From assembly GCA_039621445.1 (NCBI GenBank), contig CP154954.1:11650716-11714715 (forward strand): a stretch of 64,000 nucleotides of DNA, in the 5' to 3' direction. A program made the translations under genes and the position numbers. Under the pieces are notes generated by a model. The model ran no database searches. It saw only the letters and a list, made by a program, of their open reading frames with translations, and had not been told where the DNA came from. Positions 1 to 9,700 of this stretch are shown piece by piece. The DNA comes from Euglena gracilis (taxonomy: Eukaryota; Euglenida; Euglenophyceae; Euglenales). Every line of letters begins with the position of its first letter. Within the stretch, counting starts at the first letter, position 1.

Positions 1-359
1 GCGTCTCAGATGGCCTGGCCACAAATTGACTTTGTTTTCACTCTGTCCTGTACTGACACACGTGGTGTAAAAAAAAAGCCTGCTCAAGGTTTCTGGTTGG
101 GGTTTGGGTGTGGCAGGCACGGGGTTAGCGCAAGATTGGTTAAAGATTTTGGCCACTGAACCAAGATTTTGTACCAATTTTTGGCCAAAATAGGGCCCAA
201 TATTGAACAAAATGGATAAGCAAATGGAAGACCATAACACATTCAAACACATCCAAACAAATCCAAACCCTGAACATACTTATTAAAATGGCACAAATCA
301 ATAAAAAATAGATGATATTGAAATGGTCCACAACTCCTTCCTCTTGTCAGAGATTTGAT

Positions 360-560
360 TACTCCACCCAAAAACCACAACAGGAGAATTCGGCTTGATT
401 TCAGTGGGGCTCTGGTGGGAGATGTGCTGCTCATTGTGGGCGTGGGTCCCTGCAGGGCAGGCGCTACACTGCATGGTGAAGGTGTCGGTCTCATGGGCTG
501 GGCCACCAGCATGGCTGATTGGGGGAGCGGATATTTGCCAATTGCTGCCACATCGCTACG
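360..560 (-). CDS. Exon-like segment with C-x2-CPAGT motif
   Basis: In one minus-strand frame this reads as GC-ending codons and contains TMQCSACPAGTHAHNEQ. C-x2-C-P-x-G-T is typical of GCC2/GCC3-like cysteine repeats in extracellular proteins (family knowledge), so I infer a piece of a cell-surface protein. A possible acceptor is the CAG at about 563. The donor is unclear. It would be the last exon seen of the left-arm gene, which is cut or ends near the window edge. Confidence 0.4.
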
Positions 561-689
561 GTGGGGACAACCCCACTACCCAAAATATGTCCCATCGTGA
601 TTTGGTCGAATGCAAATGACGACATACACGGACAACGTACATGGATCATGACAACCACAACGAAAAAATATTGTTTTATATATACAAAC

Positions 690-1000
690 AGACACACACA
701 CACACACACACACACACCGTCAGACACACACAAGCGCACACACTCTCATGCGTGATGTCACACACACACACACACACACACGCACGCGCGCATGCAACAC
801 CCCACAAACCCACCCATCCACCCACATGCACACACACAAACGCAAACACACCCACGCGCGCGCACACCGACCCACCCATCCACACACATACATACATACA
901 CATACAAACATACCCACGTGTACATAAAAAACACACAAACACACACAGACACAGACACAGACATAGCACATATTCACAACATACACCCACCCACCAAAAT
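690..1000. repeat. Compound (CA)n microsatellite
   Basis: Interrupted CA dinucleotides with ACCC, ACGC and ACAT variants. Long open frames on both strands here are simple-sequence artefacts. No gene is seen between about 600 and 1,180. Confidence 0.9.
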
Positions 1001-1184
1001 ATTGCTGAAAGAAACAAAAGTTACCACTGTGCAAAAAGAATCGACTTTTTGACCCAAATGCTCTCGCCAATCTGTTATAATGGTGTATTGGTGAGGAGGG
1101 TGTGGATAGGTGCACGTGAAGGAACACGGGACAAATGTGTTAATGGAATGCACCAGTGACAGGTTGCAGTCCTGAAAGGGCTCA

Positions 1185-1290
1185 GCCCAGCCAAGGCGCC
1201 ACGTAGCCAACTGCCCTGGAAGGCAGGCCTCCCCAGGCAGCTTGGCCAAGCCGGGGTCCAGGCTGGAACGCCACGTTGGCGTTGTCATCA
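1185..1290 (-). CDS. Exon-like segment, unknown protein
   Basis: Minus-strand frame with GC-rich third positions reading DDNANVAFQPGPRLGQAAWG. A different frame just upstream (YVRIADIPHFCLF) also looks coding, so either an intron border or a one-base frameshift lies near 1,290. No family recognised. Confidence 0.35.
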
Positions 1291-1361
1291 ACGCGCCACA
1301 AGGAACAAGCAGAAGTGGGGAATGTCGGCAATGCGGACGTATGAACCCCCTGCATATGTGT

Positions 1362-1450
1362 GTATGTGTGTGTATATATACACACACATATATATACATA
1401 TATATACATACATACATGTGTGTGTATATTATATATATATATATATATAC
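1362..1450. repeat. TA/GT microsatellite
   Basis: Alternating TGTG, TATA and CATA steps directly left of the telomere-like element at 1,449. Confidence 0.85.
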
Positions 1451-1644
1451 ACGTCAGCCATACTCTAAATGGACTTCCCGGGGGGGTCCATTTAGAGTGT
1501 CCAGGGGGTCAAAATAGTTTATAGTTTTTTTGCGTTAATGATGGAATAGGGTTAGGTGCGCGACTTAGGGTTAGGGTTAGGCCTAACTTATAGACGGGTG
1601 TTAGGTGTACAAGTTAGGCCTAACCCTAAGCCTAAATCGTACAT
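1449..1644. mobile_element. Telomere-like foldback element, truncated copy
   Basis: The left arm is a hairpin (TACTCTAAATGGA, C/G tract, TCCATTTAGAGT), then CAGGGGGTCAAAATAG, GCGTTAATGATGGAATAG and TTAGGGTTAGG followed by its own complement (GTTAGGCCTAACCCTAA). The right arm present in the other copies is missing. It lies between AT microsatellites, as do the copies at 21.1, 21.7 and 58.6 kb. Confidence 0.7.
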
Positions 1645-1769
1645 ATATACACACACACATATATACACATACATATAATACATGAGATACACATATATAC
1701 ATATAATGTGATATGTATAGAGGTCTATATGTATATATGTAGATATGTATATATGTATGTAGGTATATG

Positions 1770-1801
<32 letters not shown>

Positions 1802-1843
1802 GATATATATATATAGAATATATCTCTATAATATATATATATA

Positions 1844-1897
<54 letters not shown>
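1645..1897. repeat. TATA-type microsatellite
   Basis: Imperfect TATA/CATA/GATA repeats, with the last ~50 bases pure (AT)n. No gene seen. Confidence 0.9.
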
Positions 1898-1899
<2 letters not shown>

Positions 1900-2082
1900 G
1901 ACATACAAACCCCCTGCCCGGTGTCTCCTGATCAGGGCGTTGCTGAAGGAAGGACCCCCCCCTGTGTGCACTGTGAATGTTTTTTTTGTGCCTTTTATTC
2001 CTTCTTCTGGCGTGGCACTGTGTTGCGCCTCCGGCCCTTTTTGTCGGTGTAGGGGCGGCGGCCAGAGCCTGGCAGGACTTAC

Positions 2083-2132
2083 CTTGTTTACGACGCCGGC
2101 CACCAAGCGCCAGCCAGGCACATACTCCACTT
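2083..2132 (-). CDS. Small exon with a strong splice donor
   Basis: Encodes [16 protein letters not shown], bounded by an acceptor after CCCCTAACTAAAG and a textbook donor AAG|GTAAGT. The peptide is not family-diagnostic. The good splice sites make this one of the more reliable small exons of the left arm. Confidence 0.55.
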
Positions 2133-2284
2133 TAGTTAGGGGGGGGGTCTCCATGACGACGCACTGGTTGCGTCCACGACCCCAGCAGGTGGACAACTCA
2201 GTGGACGGGCCCACTCAATTGAGAACAAACTCAAGGGTGGGTGCTCCAGGCCATTACCGTGGGCGGCTGGAAATAAATAAAACT

Positions 2285-2375
2285 CTGCAGGGGAAGGGGG
2301 GTCCAGGGCTGGAAAAAGGCTGCAGGCTGGCTGGACCCCCCAGGGGGAGTCAAAATTTCTTAAGCAACACCCTGC
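2285..2375 (-). repeat. TTAAG-anchored C/G-tract element
   Basis: On the minus strand: GTTGCTTAAG, then a CCCC/GGGG hairpin and CCAGCCAGCC. It resembles the elements at 16.73 and 17.26 kb in opposite orientation. Confidence 0.45.
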
Positions 2376-2489
2376 TCCTGACATGGCTGCATGGGAACGT
2401 TTATTTCCCGCCCCCCAGGAGAGGAAGAGAGGGGGGGGTTCCCACCCCCCTGGTCTGAGAAGAATAGCATTGTCCATGGCGGGAATAAT

Positions 2490-2605
2490 GTTGTTAAAAT
2501 CACATCCCAGCCTGTCTGTGGTCTAGGACGAAATCCAGGGTGGACTGCAGTGTAGTGAGCTGTGCATCGGTCGTGTGGTGGGAACCCTTGCAGTCCTCTG
2601 CGGCG
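2490..2605 (-). CDS. Exon-like segment, helical unknown
   Basis: One frame reads EDCKGSHHTTDAQLTTLQST followed by LDFVLDHRQ. Acceptor CCGCCGCAG|AG is acceptable; the donor is probably near ATGTGATTT. Amphipathic helix pattern; family unknown. Confidence 0.4.
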
Positions 2606-3046
2606 GCATATAGTCACTTATGCTTCGTGCTGCTGCGCAACTGCTGCTGTTAGAAAAGATGTGGATACAGCGGGATGTATGCAGATCAGGCTGCTTTTCA
2701 GTGTGTTATGTGTGTGTATGTTTTGGGGTACGCGCCCATAGGAGGCACATACATATGTGTTGAAAAGTGGGAACAACAACGAACACACAACTCAATAAAC
2801 ATCGCTATTGCGGAACATCCTCTCTTACATGCAAGGCACTAATTCCAGAACTTCGAAAACTGTGGCAGAGATGGTTTGATGAGGTCATAATGCACGGATA
2901 TAAGATTTTTCACACTTATCAAATCCAGAGGAGCAGCAAAGGTTAAAATTGAGGATAAGACTCATCAGAAAGAGATTGTTATGCCGGCTTAAACTGCCAT
3001 CATTGAAACGGCTGACAAATGTTGAGTTTGCTATCAGTGTGCTCAC

Positions 3047-3175
3047 CGAAAAGAAGGCAGTGCAGGCAGAGAGTTCCCAGGCAAGCAGCAGGTGGAGGAA
3101 TTGCATAGGCACTGCGTCTGCGTGCAGACATGGCCGCAAAAGATCCGGTCCAGCGTCGGGATCGGGGCCAGGCGG
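3047..3175 (-). CDS. Cys-rich exon
   Basis: Bounded by acceptor CACTAACAG and donor TTTTCG|GTGAGC, 129 bp. The best frame has eight cysteines in a short stretch (CGHVCTQTQCLCNSSTCC), as in disulphide-rich extracellular modules. It fits the idea that the left-arm gene encodes a surface or secreted protein. Confidence 0.5.
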
Positions 3176-3185
3176 CTGTTAGTGG

Positions 3186-3325
3186 TCCACAGCGGGCTGG
3201 TTTTTTTTACCAACCCAGGGGGGTCCGGAGTGTCGTGTCCATGAGTGCCTGCCCAGGCAGGTACTACCCCGGGGGGTGGGGGTCGGCACCACAAGGCAAG
3301 GGGCCAAAGGGACGGCCCCGCTTAT
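3186..3325 (+). repeat. CCTGCCCAGGCAGG hairpin element, copy 1
   Basis: Contains GGGGGGTCCGGAGTG, GCCTGCCCAGGCAGG, a C-tract/G-tract, GGGGGTCGGCACC. Same design at 3.55, 28.83, 32.80 and 55.6 kb. Confidence 0.6.
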
Positions 3326-3552
3326 GATACATTGGAATATCGAATGGCGGGCCGGTCAATACAACGGTTTATCAGAGCTAGATGATGGCACACTGTCATC
3401 ATCACCATTCAGTGACCTTGTTTCATTTTTTTCACAAAATTCAAAAGGAAACCAGAACATGCAAAAAAAGGGGGGAACAAAAAATGGCCCTGGGTTTCAT
3501 CCCAGACTCGCGGTTTCTGTGGTCGGCATTGGAAGAGCTGTGGGGGAAAAAA

Positions 3553-3705
3553 TGTTGCACAGAGGAGTGCCTGCTAGGCACTTTTGGCCAAGTGCCCTAC
3601 CCCCCCCCGGGGGTCGGATTTGGAGTGCCTTGGAATGCCTGCCCAGGCAGGCAGCCCCCTTCCCCCCAGCGTGGGGTCGGAACCCGACTAAAATACAGCC
3701 TGGTC
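3553..3705 (+). repeat. CCTGCCCAGGCAGG hairpin element, copy 2
   Basis: Carries GTGCCTGCTAGGCAC, then TGCCTGCCCAGGCAGGC and GTGGGGTCGG. Tandem to copy 1, same orientation. Confidence 0.6.
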
Positions 3706-4084
3706 CACAGCCCCTCCCTCAAAGAAGATCAAATGAATAAAACTAGAATAGTTTGACCCACTGCAGTTGTCACCCAGCCTCTTTTCATGAGAACACATGG
3801 GCTGGTCTCTTGCCGTTTTGAGGTAGGGACCCCCCACCCCCCTTCTCCCACACATCCCTGTGCCCCCCCCACCCATATATATATCCACGGGTGAAATCTG
3901 GATTTTTTTTTGGTGGTTCTCTGGACAGTTTGTTTCTTTGGTTTGAATTTTTTTGGTTCTGTGGACGGCCAAAAGGTCGGATACCAGGCAAGGCTTCTTT
4001 GATGCTGTTTTATGAATTTATGGAACATTTTTTTTTGCTTAAAAGCGACAGAAAGCGGGCATCCCCACCCCCAAGGGAGGGTGA

Positions 4085-4235
4085 CTGAGGGACCCATTTT
4101 TGTGGGGTCAATTTTTGGGATTCCAAAAAAAATTTCGGCGCTTTGCACCCAAAAAAAAGGAGGAAACCCCCCGGGGGGGGAAGGGTCAGGCGGACCCACA
4201 CACCCTACCTCTCCCTCGTCCTCCCGGGGGCTGAA
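4085..4235 (+). repeat. Diverged GGCGC-type element
   Basis: Shares AAAATTTCGGCGC, CCCAAAAAAAA and the CGGACCCACACACCCT end with the family at 4.52, 11.86, 29.48 and 34.33 kb, but lacks the full GGCGCC hairpin. Confidence 0.4.
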
Positions 4236-4311
4236 CACTGTCCTCCCTAGCCATGGTGGCTGAATGCGCCTCAGGGCTTTGGGCTGGCGGCCGCCTGGGC
4301 TGGGCACGCAC

Positions 4312-4371
4312 GCGGGCCTGGACCGCCGGCGGCACCAGAAAGGAGAAGTCCGCCAGCACCATCGCCCCCCG
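4312..4371 (-). CDS. 60-bp exon, hydrophobic peptide
   Basis: Exactly 20 codons, RGAMVLADFSFLVPPAVQAR, with almost every third base G or C. Acceptor CCCCCTGCCAG and donor CGC|GTGCGT. Family not recognised. Confidence 0.5.
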
Positions 4372-4518
4372 CTGGCAGGGGGTTCGCAGCCCCGGACCAT
4401 GCGCCCCGACCCGCTGCCGCGTCAACTGTCAGTGATGTGCCTTGGTCAGTGTGTTGCGCAGCCCGCCCCCCAGGGCTAAACAGAAAGGTCTGGTGGGGGC
4501 TCGACCCCCGCACCAGGG

Positions 4519-4720
4519 GTTTTTCTTAAGACCGGGGGGTCCCTCCCAAGACCGGGGGTCCCGGACCCACGCACTTTTCCCCGAAAAATGGTCAAAAATC
4601 GCGAAAACGCTAAAAATAGCACCATTCTCAAAAAATTTCGTCGCCTTTAGCGCCAAAAAGCACTTCCCACCCCCCTCTGGGGGGACCCCCGGGGGGGTCC
4701 CAGACGAAAAAAAACTCCTA
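4519..4720 (+). repeat. GGCGCC-hairpin element, copy 1
   Basis: Begins with TTCTTAAGACCGGGG, then AATCGCGAAAACGCTAAAA, TAGCACCATTC, a decayed GTCGCCTTTAGCGCC hairpin and CCCCC/GGGGG arms. Confidence 0.6.
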
Positions 4721-4800
4721 TCCTTTGCCATGGTGGTGGCATGATAGTGGCATTGAGGGGGGCAGGTATTCTGCAGGCAAGCGGCTCGGACCGCCTGGAC

Positions 4801-4904
4801 CTTCCCAGCCCATCCAAAGGTCGGCCTTCTGCATCTCATTCTGGAACGTGCCACTCAAGATGGCCTCCGCGGCCCGCACGAAAAGCGTGGGCAGGTCCCG
4901 GAAG
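4801..4904 (-). CDS. Exon, helical unknown
   Basis: Acceptor TTTCCCTGTCGAG and donor GGAAG|GTCCAG delimit a 104-bp exon with GC-rich third positions, reading FRDLPTLFVRAAEAILSGTF then QNEMQKADLWMGWE. Looks like a helical domain; no family assigned. Confidence 0.5.
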
Positions 4905-5802
4905 CTCGACAGGGAAACAAAATCAACTTGATTTCCCCCACACCGACACTGACCTGACACGCCAGACAGACTTAGCCTGCATTGTCTGCCCACCTGGAAA
5001 ACTGCCTGACTTCGGTCGATTTTCTTTCCTATTTTGTACCGGAAAAATCACGCCAAATTTTGTGAGTCCCAGGGAACCACAGAATTGTTCGTGGAAGAAC
5101 TTCATCCTGCTGATAAATTACAGGTTCCCATGAACTTTTTGGCTCAAAAAAATGGTCTCCAGATGAATAGGTTAGGGGGGGTGGGGCATCCTCTCATTCC
5201 ATTCAGGAATGAGAGCGTGCCAGTGCTTCTTTGACTGGCACGCTCAGTACCAGTGAAACTGGCACTGAGTTTGACTGGCCTTTGACACTTGGACAATTTC
5301 ATCCTTACAATTTTCTGGAAACTAAAATATATTTATCTGGAATTGCGGTGGGGGCCCTTTTTGACCCAGCCCGCACCACATAAGTTCAATGCTGCGACTG
5401 GATTCGTTTAAACTGGCGTTCTGGAAATTAAATGGCTTTTCCTGCGTCCCTTGGATGGTCCCTGCCTGCTGTGGGTGGTGCTGCACAGATGTGGCGGTAT
5501 TCCCCACATATACTATACGTTCTTGTGCGCCGGAGGTCCCTCTCGCCAGGTGGAGTTGTGACTGAACGAACTCATCGATCTTCCCGTGAGCTGAAGTTGT
5601 GCAGGCCAGGAAACAAAACCAACTGTGCCGTGGGCAAAAAAACCTTGGCATTCATGTGCCTGACAGCCACTGGCCAACTGAGGGCACCCCAGTACATCTA
5701 TGGGCTATGTAATGAGCACCCTCCCTTTCCGAACCCCTCGTGGAAGCCATCCAAGAGAGGTCCCTCAATGAGAGAGGTCCCCCTACGCTTTCAAGGACTC
5801 AC

Positions 5803-5875
5803 TGTAGTGAGCCTCAGCTGGTCGCTCCCTGCTGGCGGCCCGCACCAGCAGCCCCATCTGGATATCCAGATCCCC
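5803..5875 (-). CDS. Exon with perfect GTGAGT donor
   Basis: Reads GDLDIQMGLLVRAASRERPA then EAHY, ending at ACA|GTGAGT. The acceptor GGTGAG is weak but keeps phase with the exon at 5,964-6,059 across a short intron of about 88 nt. A plus-strand 198-codon frame overlaps this area and is rejected below. Confidence 0.5.
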
Positions 5876-5963
5876 CTCACCATTCACCCTGGCGGTCAGA
5901 ACGGTTCCCCTTCAATCTCCCAAGCTCTCCAACTGCAGAACATGTTCCCAACTCGCTGCTCAC

Positions 5964-6059
5964 TGCGTGGATCACACTGTTATGCAGCCAGATGTCAATC
6001 TGTTTGCGGCAAAAATTTTGTTCTTTGATGAGAACCAAAATGGCTGCTCCGTTCAGGAT
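5964..6059 (-). CDS. Exon, amphipathic helices
   Basis: Acceptor CCACACCACAG and donor GCA|GTGAGC give 32 codons in phase 0: ILNGAAILVLIKEQNFCRKQ then IDIWLHNSVIHA. Function unknown. Confidence 0.5.
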
Positions 6060-6274
6060 CTGTGGTGTGGGAGGGGGCGTCTTACTGAATCTCACCTCAC
6101 CAGCATGCATACATTGGGATGCAGCACAGGCTCCCCTCCTTACAGTTAACAATAACAACACACAAAGAGCGTTCCGAAGAGCATTCTTTTTGGGAATCCA
6201 TAAAGGAAGATCGGCTCAAGCATTTTGATGGAAAACGGTAAAAATCTTTGTGTGATTTTTTTGTTTCTTTTTTA

Positions 6275-6450
6275 AGAACAAAAATGGAACCCATTGGCCT
6301 GGGGCTCAAGGTGGAGAAACACACCACGAGATCGTCCTCACTCATCGGAGGAAATTCTAAGACCTTACACAGCTGCAAAAGGCAGTTGTGCTCGTTGCAT
6401 TTTTTTAGTTTGCGGAGGCACCCTCGTGTGCCTTGTCTGACCACCCGCAG
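6275..6450 (-). CDS. Exon-like segment, unknown
   Basis: Reads QGTRGCLRKLKKCNEHNCLL and LEFPPMSEDDLVVCFSTLSP in one frame after a possible acceptor GGTGGTCAG. Charged and Cys-containing. Donor not certain, about ATGG|GTTCCA. Confidence 0.4.
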
Positions 6451-6692
6451 GATATTGTGATTTAAATCAGGAAACATTTCAAAAACAACAATTTAAAAAC
6501 AATGTTATTATCAAAACCAAAAAAGTGCAAATTAGGATTTAGTCTCCATGGCCACCATATGCCATCAGGGAGTATGGGAACAGCACTTCACACAGAAAAA
6601 AACCCACCTTTTTGTTTTTTGTGTCACAATTGACAGCAGTGAACAAACAGGTAGGGGTGGAGGGGCCCCCACCCACCCCCAACAGGATTCGC

Positions 6693-6759
6693 TCAGCCGT
6701 GCCGGCTCCGCAGCCTGGCCGGGGTGAAGTCGACCACGATGGAGGTGATGCCGGCAAGG
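6693..6759 (-). CDS. Possible terminal exon
   Basis: [20 protein letters not shown] followed by G and TGA, all codons GC-ending. Acceptor GCGGAAG. Could be the C-terminus of the signal-peptide gene. Confidence 0.4.
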
Positions 6760-9700
6760 CTTCCGCGGTGTGGTCCCCCTTGGACCGCCCACAACAGGGG
6801 GGTGGGCGAGAGGGTGTACCCACCCGAGAGCCTGGCAACCTGGCTTCGGCCGAATTGACAGTGGGGGGGTTCTCCACAAGAGACTAGGCTCACAACAGCA
6901 CAAGCACGGGCCTGTAGGACAACGTCGTGGGGGGGAAGAAGGAATGGGGGGGGGCAAAGCTCTTGGGTGATGCCTAATGTTGGGGGGGGGGGGGCTGAGA
7001 ACAGCCGCGGGACAGCCTTGGGCCACGGTCTCCCCGACCGTCAGGCGGGCGTCGGAAAAGAGGCCGACGGACATCAGGCCGAGCTGGCTGGCCCACTGCG
7101 TCCCCTCGATCCCGACCGACTGCACCCAGACCACGTCCGCCGTGGACCTGACCCGCCCCGGACCGGCACGAGAAGACAAACGTTGGAACCGGAGTCGGAT
7201 TCCGTGCGAGGGGGTGGGAGGGGACTGAATTCCAAACACTTGAAATGGGGGAATTGGGTTGAAATATTCGGGCCAGAAACGTCCGACCGGGGGGGGGGAG
7301 CATGCAACAAAGCCACACAAAGTATTCAAAACTTCAAAAAAATGGAAAAAATTGAAAAAAAATGAAAAAAATGCTTAAAAAATGAAAAAAAAATTGCAAA
7401 AAGATGCAAAAAAACCTGTGGTGCAAGCCAAGCACATTCAGACACTTGGTGTTTTGGTGGTGTTGCCGGGATTTATCAGATTTGTCAGATTTTGAACACA
7501 GGAGGTGGGGGTCCCAGCCACATGATTTTGGAAGAATTTATCTGAAGCAAATGACGACTTTTGGCCACTTTTGCCACTTTTGGCCACTTTGTACACTTTT
7601 AGCCATTTTTTGCCCGTTGTTGTGCTTCTCTGGTCGTTCTCCAGGCCCCTTTTGGTCACGTTTTGACTGTTTTGGCCACTTTTGCGCACTTTTGCCCACG
7701 TTTAGGCTTTTTAGGCAGATTTTAAACAGGCCATTATTACTGAATATTGACCATAATTTCCCATTTCTGCCAACTTTTATCCTTTTTGGCTGCTTTTGGC
7801 CAGTTTTCCCACGTTCGCCACTTTTGAGCCATTTTGGCCACTTCTGGCCACGTTTTGCTGCTTTTGGGTGCTATTGGACACCTTGGCCCACTTAACGGCC
7901 ACTTTTGTAAATTGCTTGTTGCTTGTCTCTTTCCCCATTATCTACCACCCAGAACCTTGCCCTCCCCCTCTGCCCCCCAAAAAGTAAACAACAGTTGGCA
8001 AAAGTGGCCAACGGCAGTCAAAGGCCAACAGCAAAATCGGCCAAAAAGTCGGTAAAGTGATCAAAAACAGCAAAAAAGTGCTTAAAAGTGGCCAAAAAGG
8101 GGTTACTTCTAACGCATTGCCTTTGTGGACACACAACACTAACGATTTCTTCCAAAATATTTATTCAATGAAAAAAATACTGGTCCCCCAATAGCATAAA
8201 AATTGCCTGTAACATCACAACTGCAGGCGACAACGTGAACACATGAATCTCTGATGCAGAAAGATAAACTTGTGAAGGAGAAAAAGAAACTGGGGGATTT
8301 CTGAAGCTGGAGGGACCCTACCCCCCCCCCTGGGAGGTCCGACTTTTTCCCTGGCAGGTTGCACAAGTGGTTGGTGTGCACAAATGAGCAAACTGACGAA
8401 ACAGTAGGTTTGCACATTTGCACAAACCAACCACTTGAGCAGTCTCACAAACACACCAATTTGCACATATGACGCAAATGGTTATGCAAATGGTTGGTTT
8501 GCGCAAATGTGCACGCCCACCATCAATTTTTCACAAAGTCAAGGTTCAGGACATCGTTTTAGGCTTAGACACATCTCAGACAGCTGCAAAATAATGCTAG
8601 ACATTTTCGGATCAATTTCACATTTACAGTGGTTGCATTATGAGTGCATTCAACTGGGCCAACCCTGTCATTTTGCAAGTTTGCACCAAGCACCTCCAGC
8701 GACTGTCAAATCCTGACACATCCCGACAAATCCCGACAACAATGCAATCTTTTGGGGGGAATAGATTGTGGACAATAGGATGGACGAAGTTGCCCAAAAG
8801 GAATTTCTTGATTGATTGTTGATGACTTTCTGACATTGACAACCTTGGCTTTGACAAGCTTGGCTTTGAAATCACTATTTGGATGGGATTGTGTTAAAGA
8901 AATGGTGCAATCATTTATAACACCAAGGTGTAATAAACTGCTAACTCCCCCCAAAAATAATATCCCCCCTGGGAATATTATTTGGTCGGCCGAAGTCCAC
9001 CCTCAGGGAGTATTGCTTTGGGGGGGGGGGGGTATTATTTGACAGATTTTTCCGTAATTTTTGTGTGTAAAAATTTGACCGCAATATGCCTTGTATCTAT
9101 GTTGAACACCGTCAATCTCATGGTGGGTGGATTTTTCTTTCAAAAAGGTGCAATTTGGTATTCTCATCTCTGTTTTCAATCCGAACATGGCAGAATGCAT
9201 GCAAAATATGCACACAAAAAAAATGGCTCCAGCTCCCCTGCAGCATTATAATCCTTAGGTGCGAGGTATTTTGCAGAATTTAAATAATACTAAAGGACCA
9301 GTCTGCGGGCCCGGATTGGGGCATTGGAAACCGCCTCTGAAAAATCATTTATTGGCTCCTCAACATCGAAAATGAAGAAAAGCAAGTTTCCTGGGCAAGT
9401 GCCTGAAAAAAAAAAAACGGAAAGGCAAATATGTGGGAAAAAAAAACCACAAAAAATGCGACCCTTCACAAAATTCTCATGATGCAAAAAAATTAGATTT
9501 CAAGATTTTTGATTGTTGTATTCACTCCCCTGCACCGACCCCGTTGCATTCTTTGTTTTAAAGGTCTGCCTGGGTTGAAAAAAGGCCCCAGCCTCCATTC
9601 CAATTGGTGCATCAAAAGAATCAGGTTTATTTGATACCTCTTCAAATACCACACCACACCACAATTCTTTTTTGCACGTGAGCTCCCCCTTCGATCTCCT

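Noticed and set aside
641-1127. His/Thr-rich and Cys/Val-rich long frames
   Set aside because: Translations of CA/GT microsatellite; the same applies at 15.7-16.2, 20.7-22.1, 25.7, 26.2, 35.2, 48.8 and 56.2 kb.
5432-6028. 198-codon open plus-strand frame starting at ATG 5,432
   Set aside because: It overlaps minus-strand exons 6,059-5,964 and 5,875-5,803, which have better splice borders (GTGAGC, GTGAGT) and more protein-like peptides. Not fully excluded.
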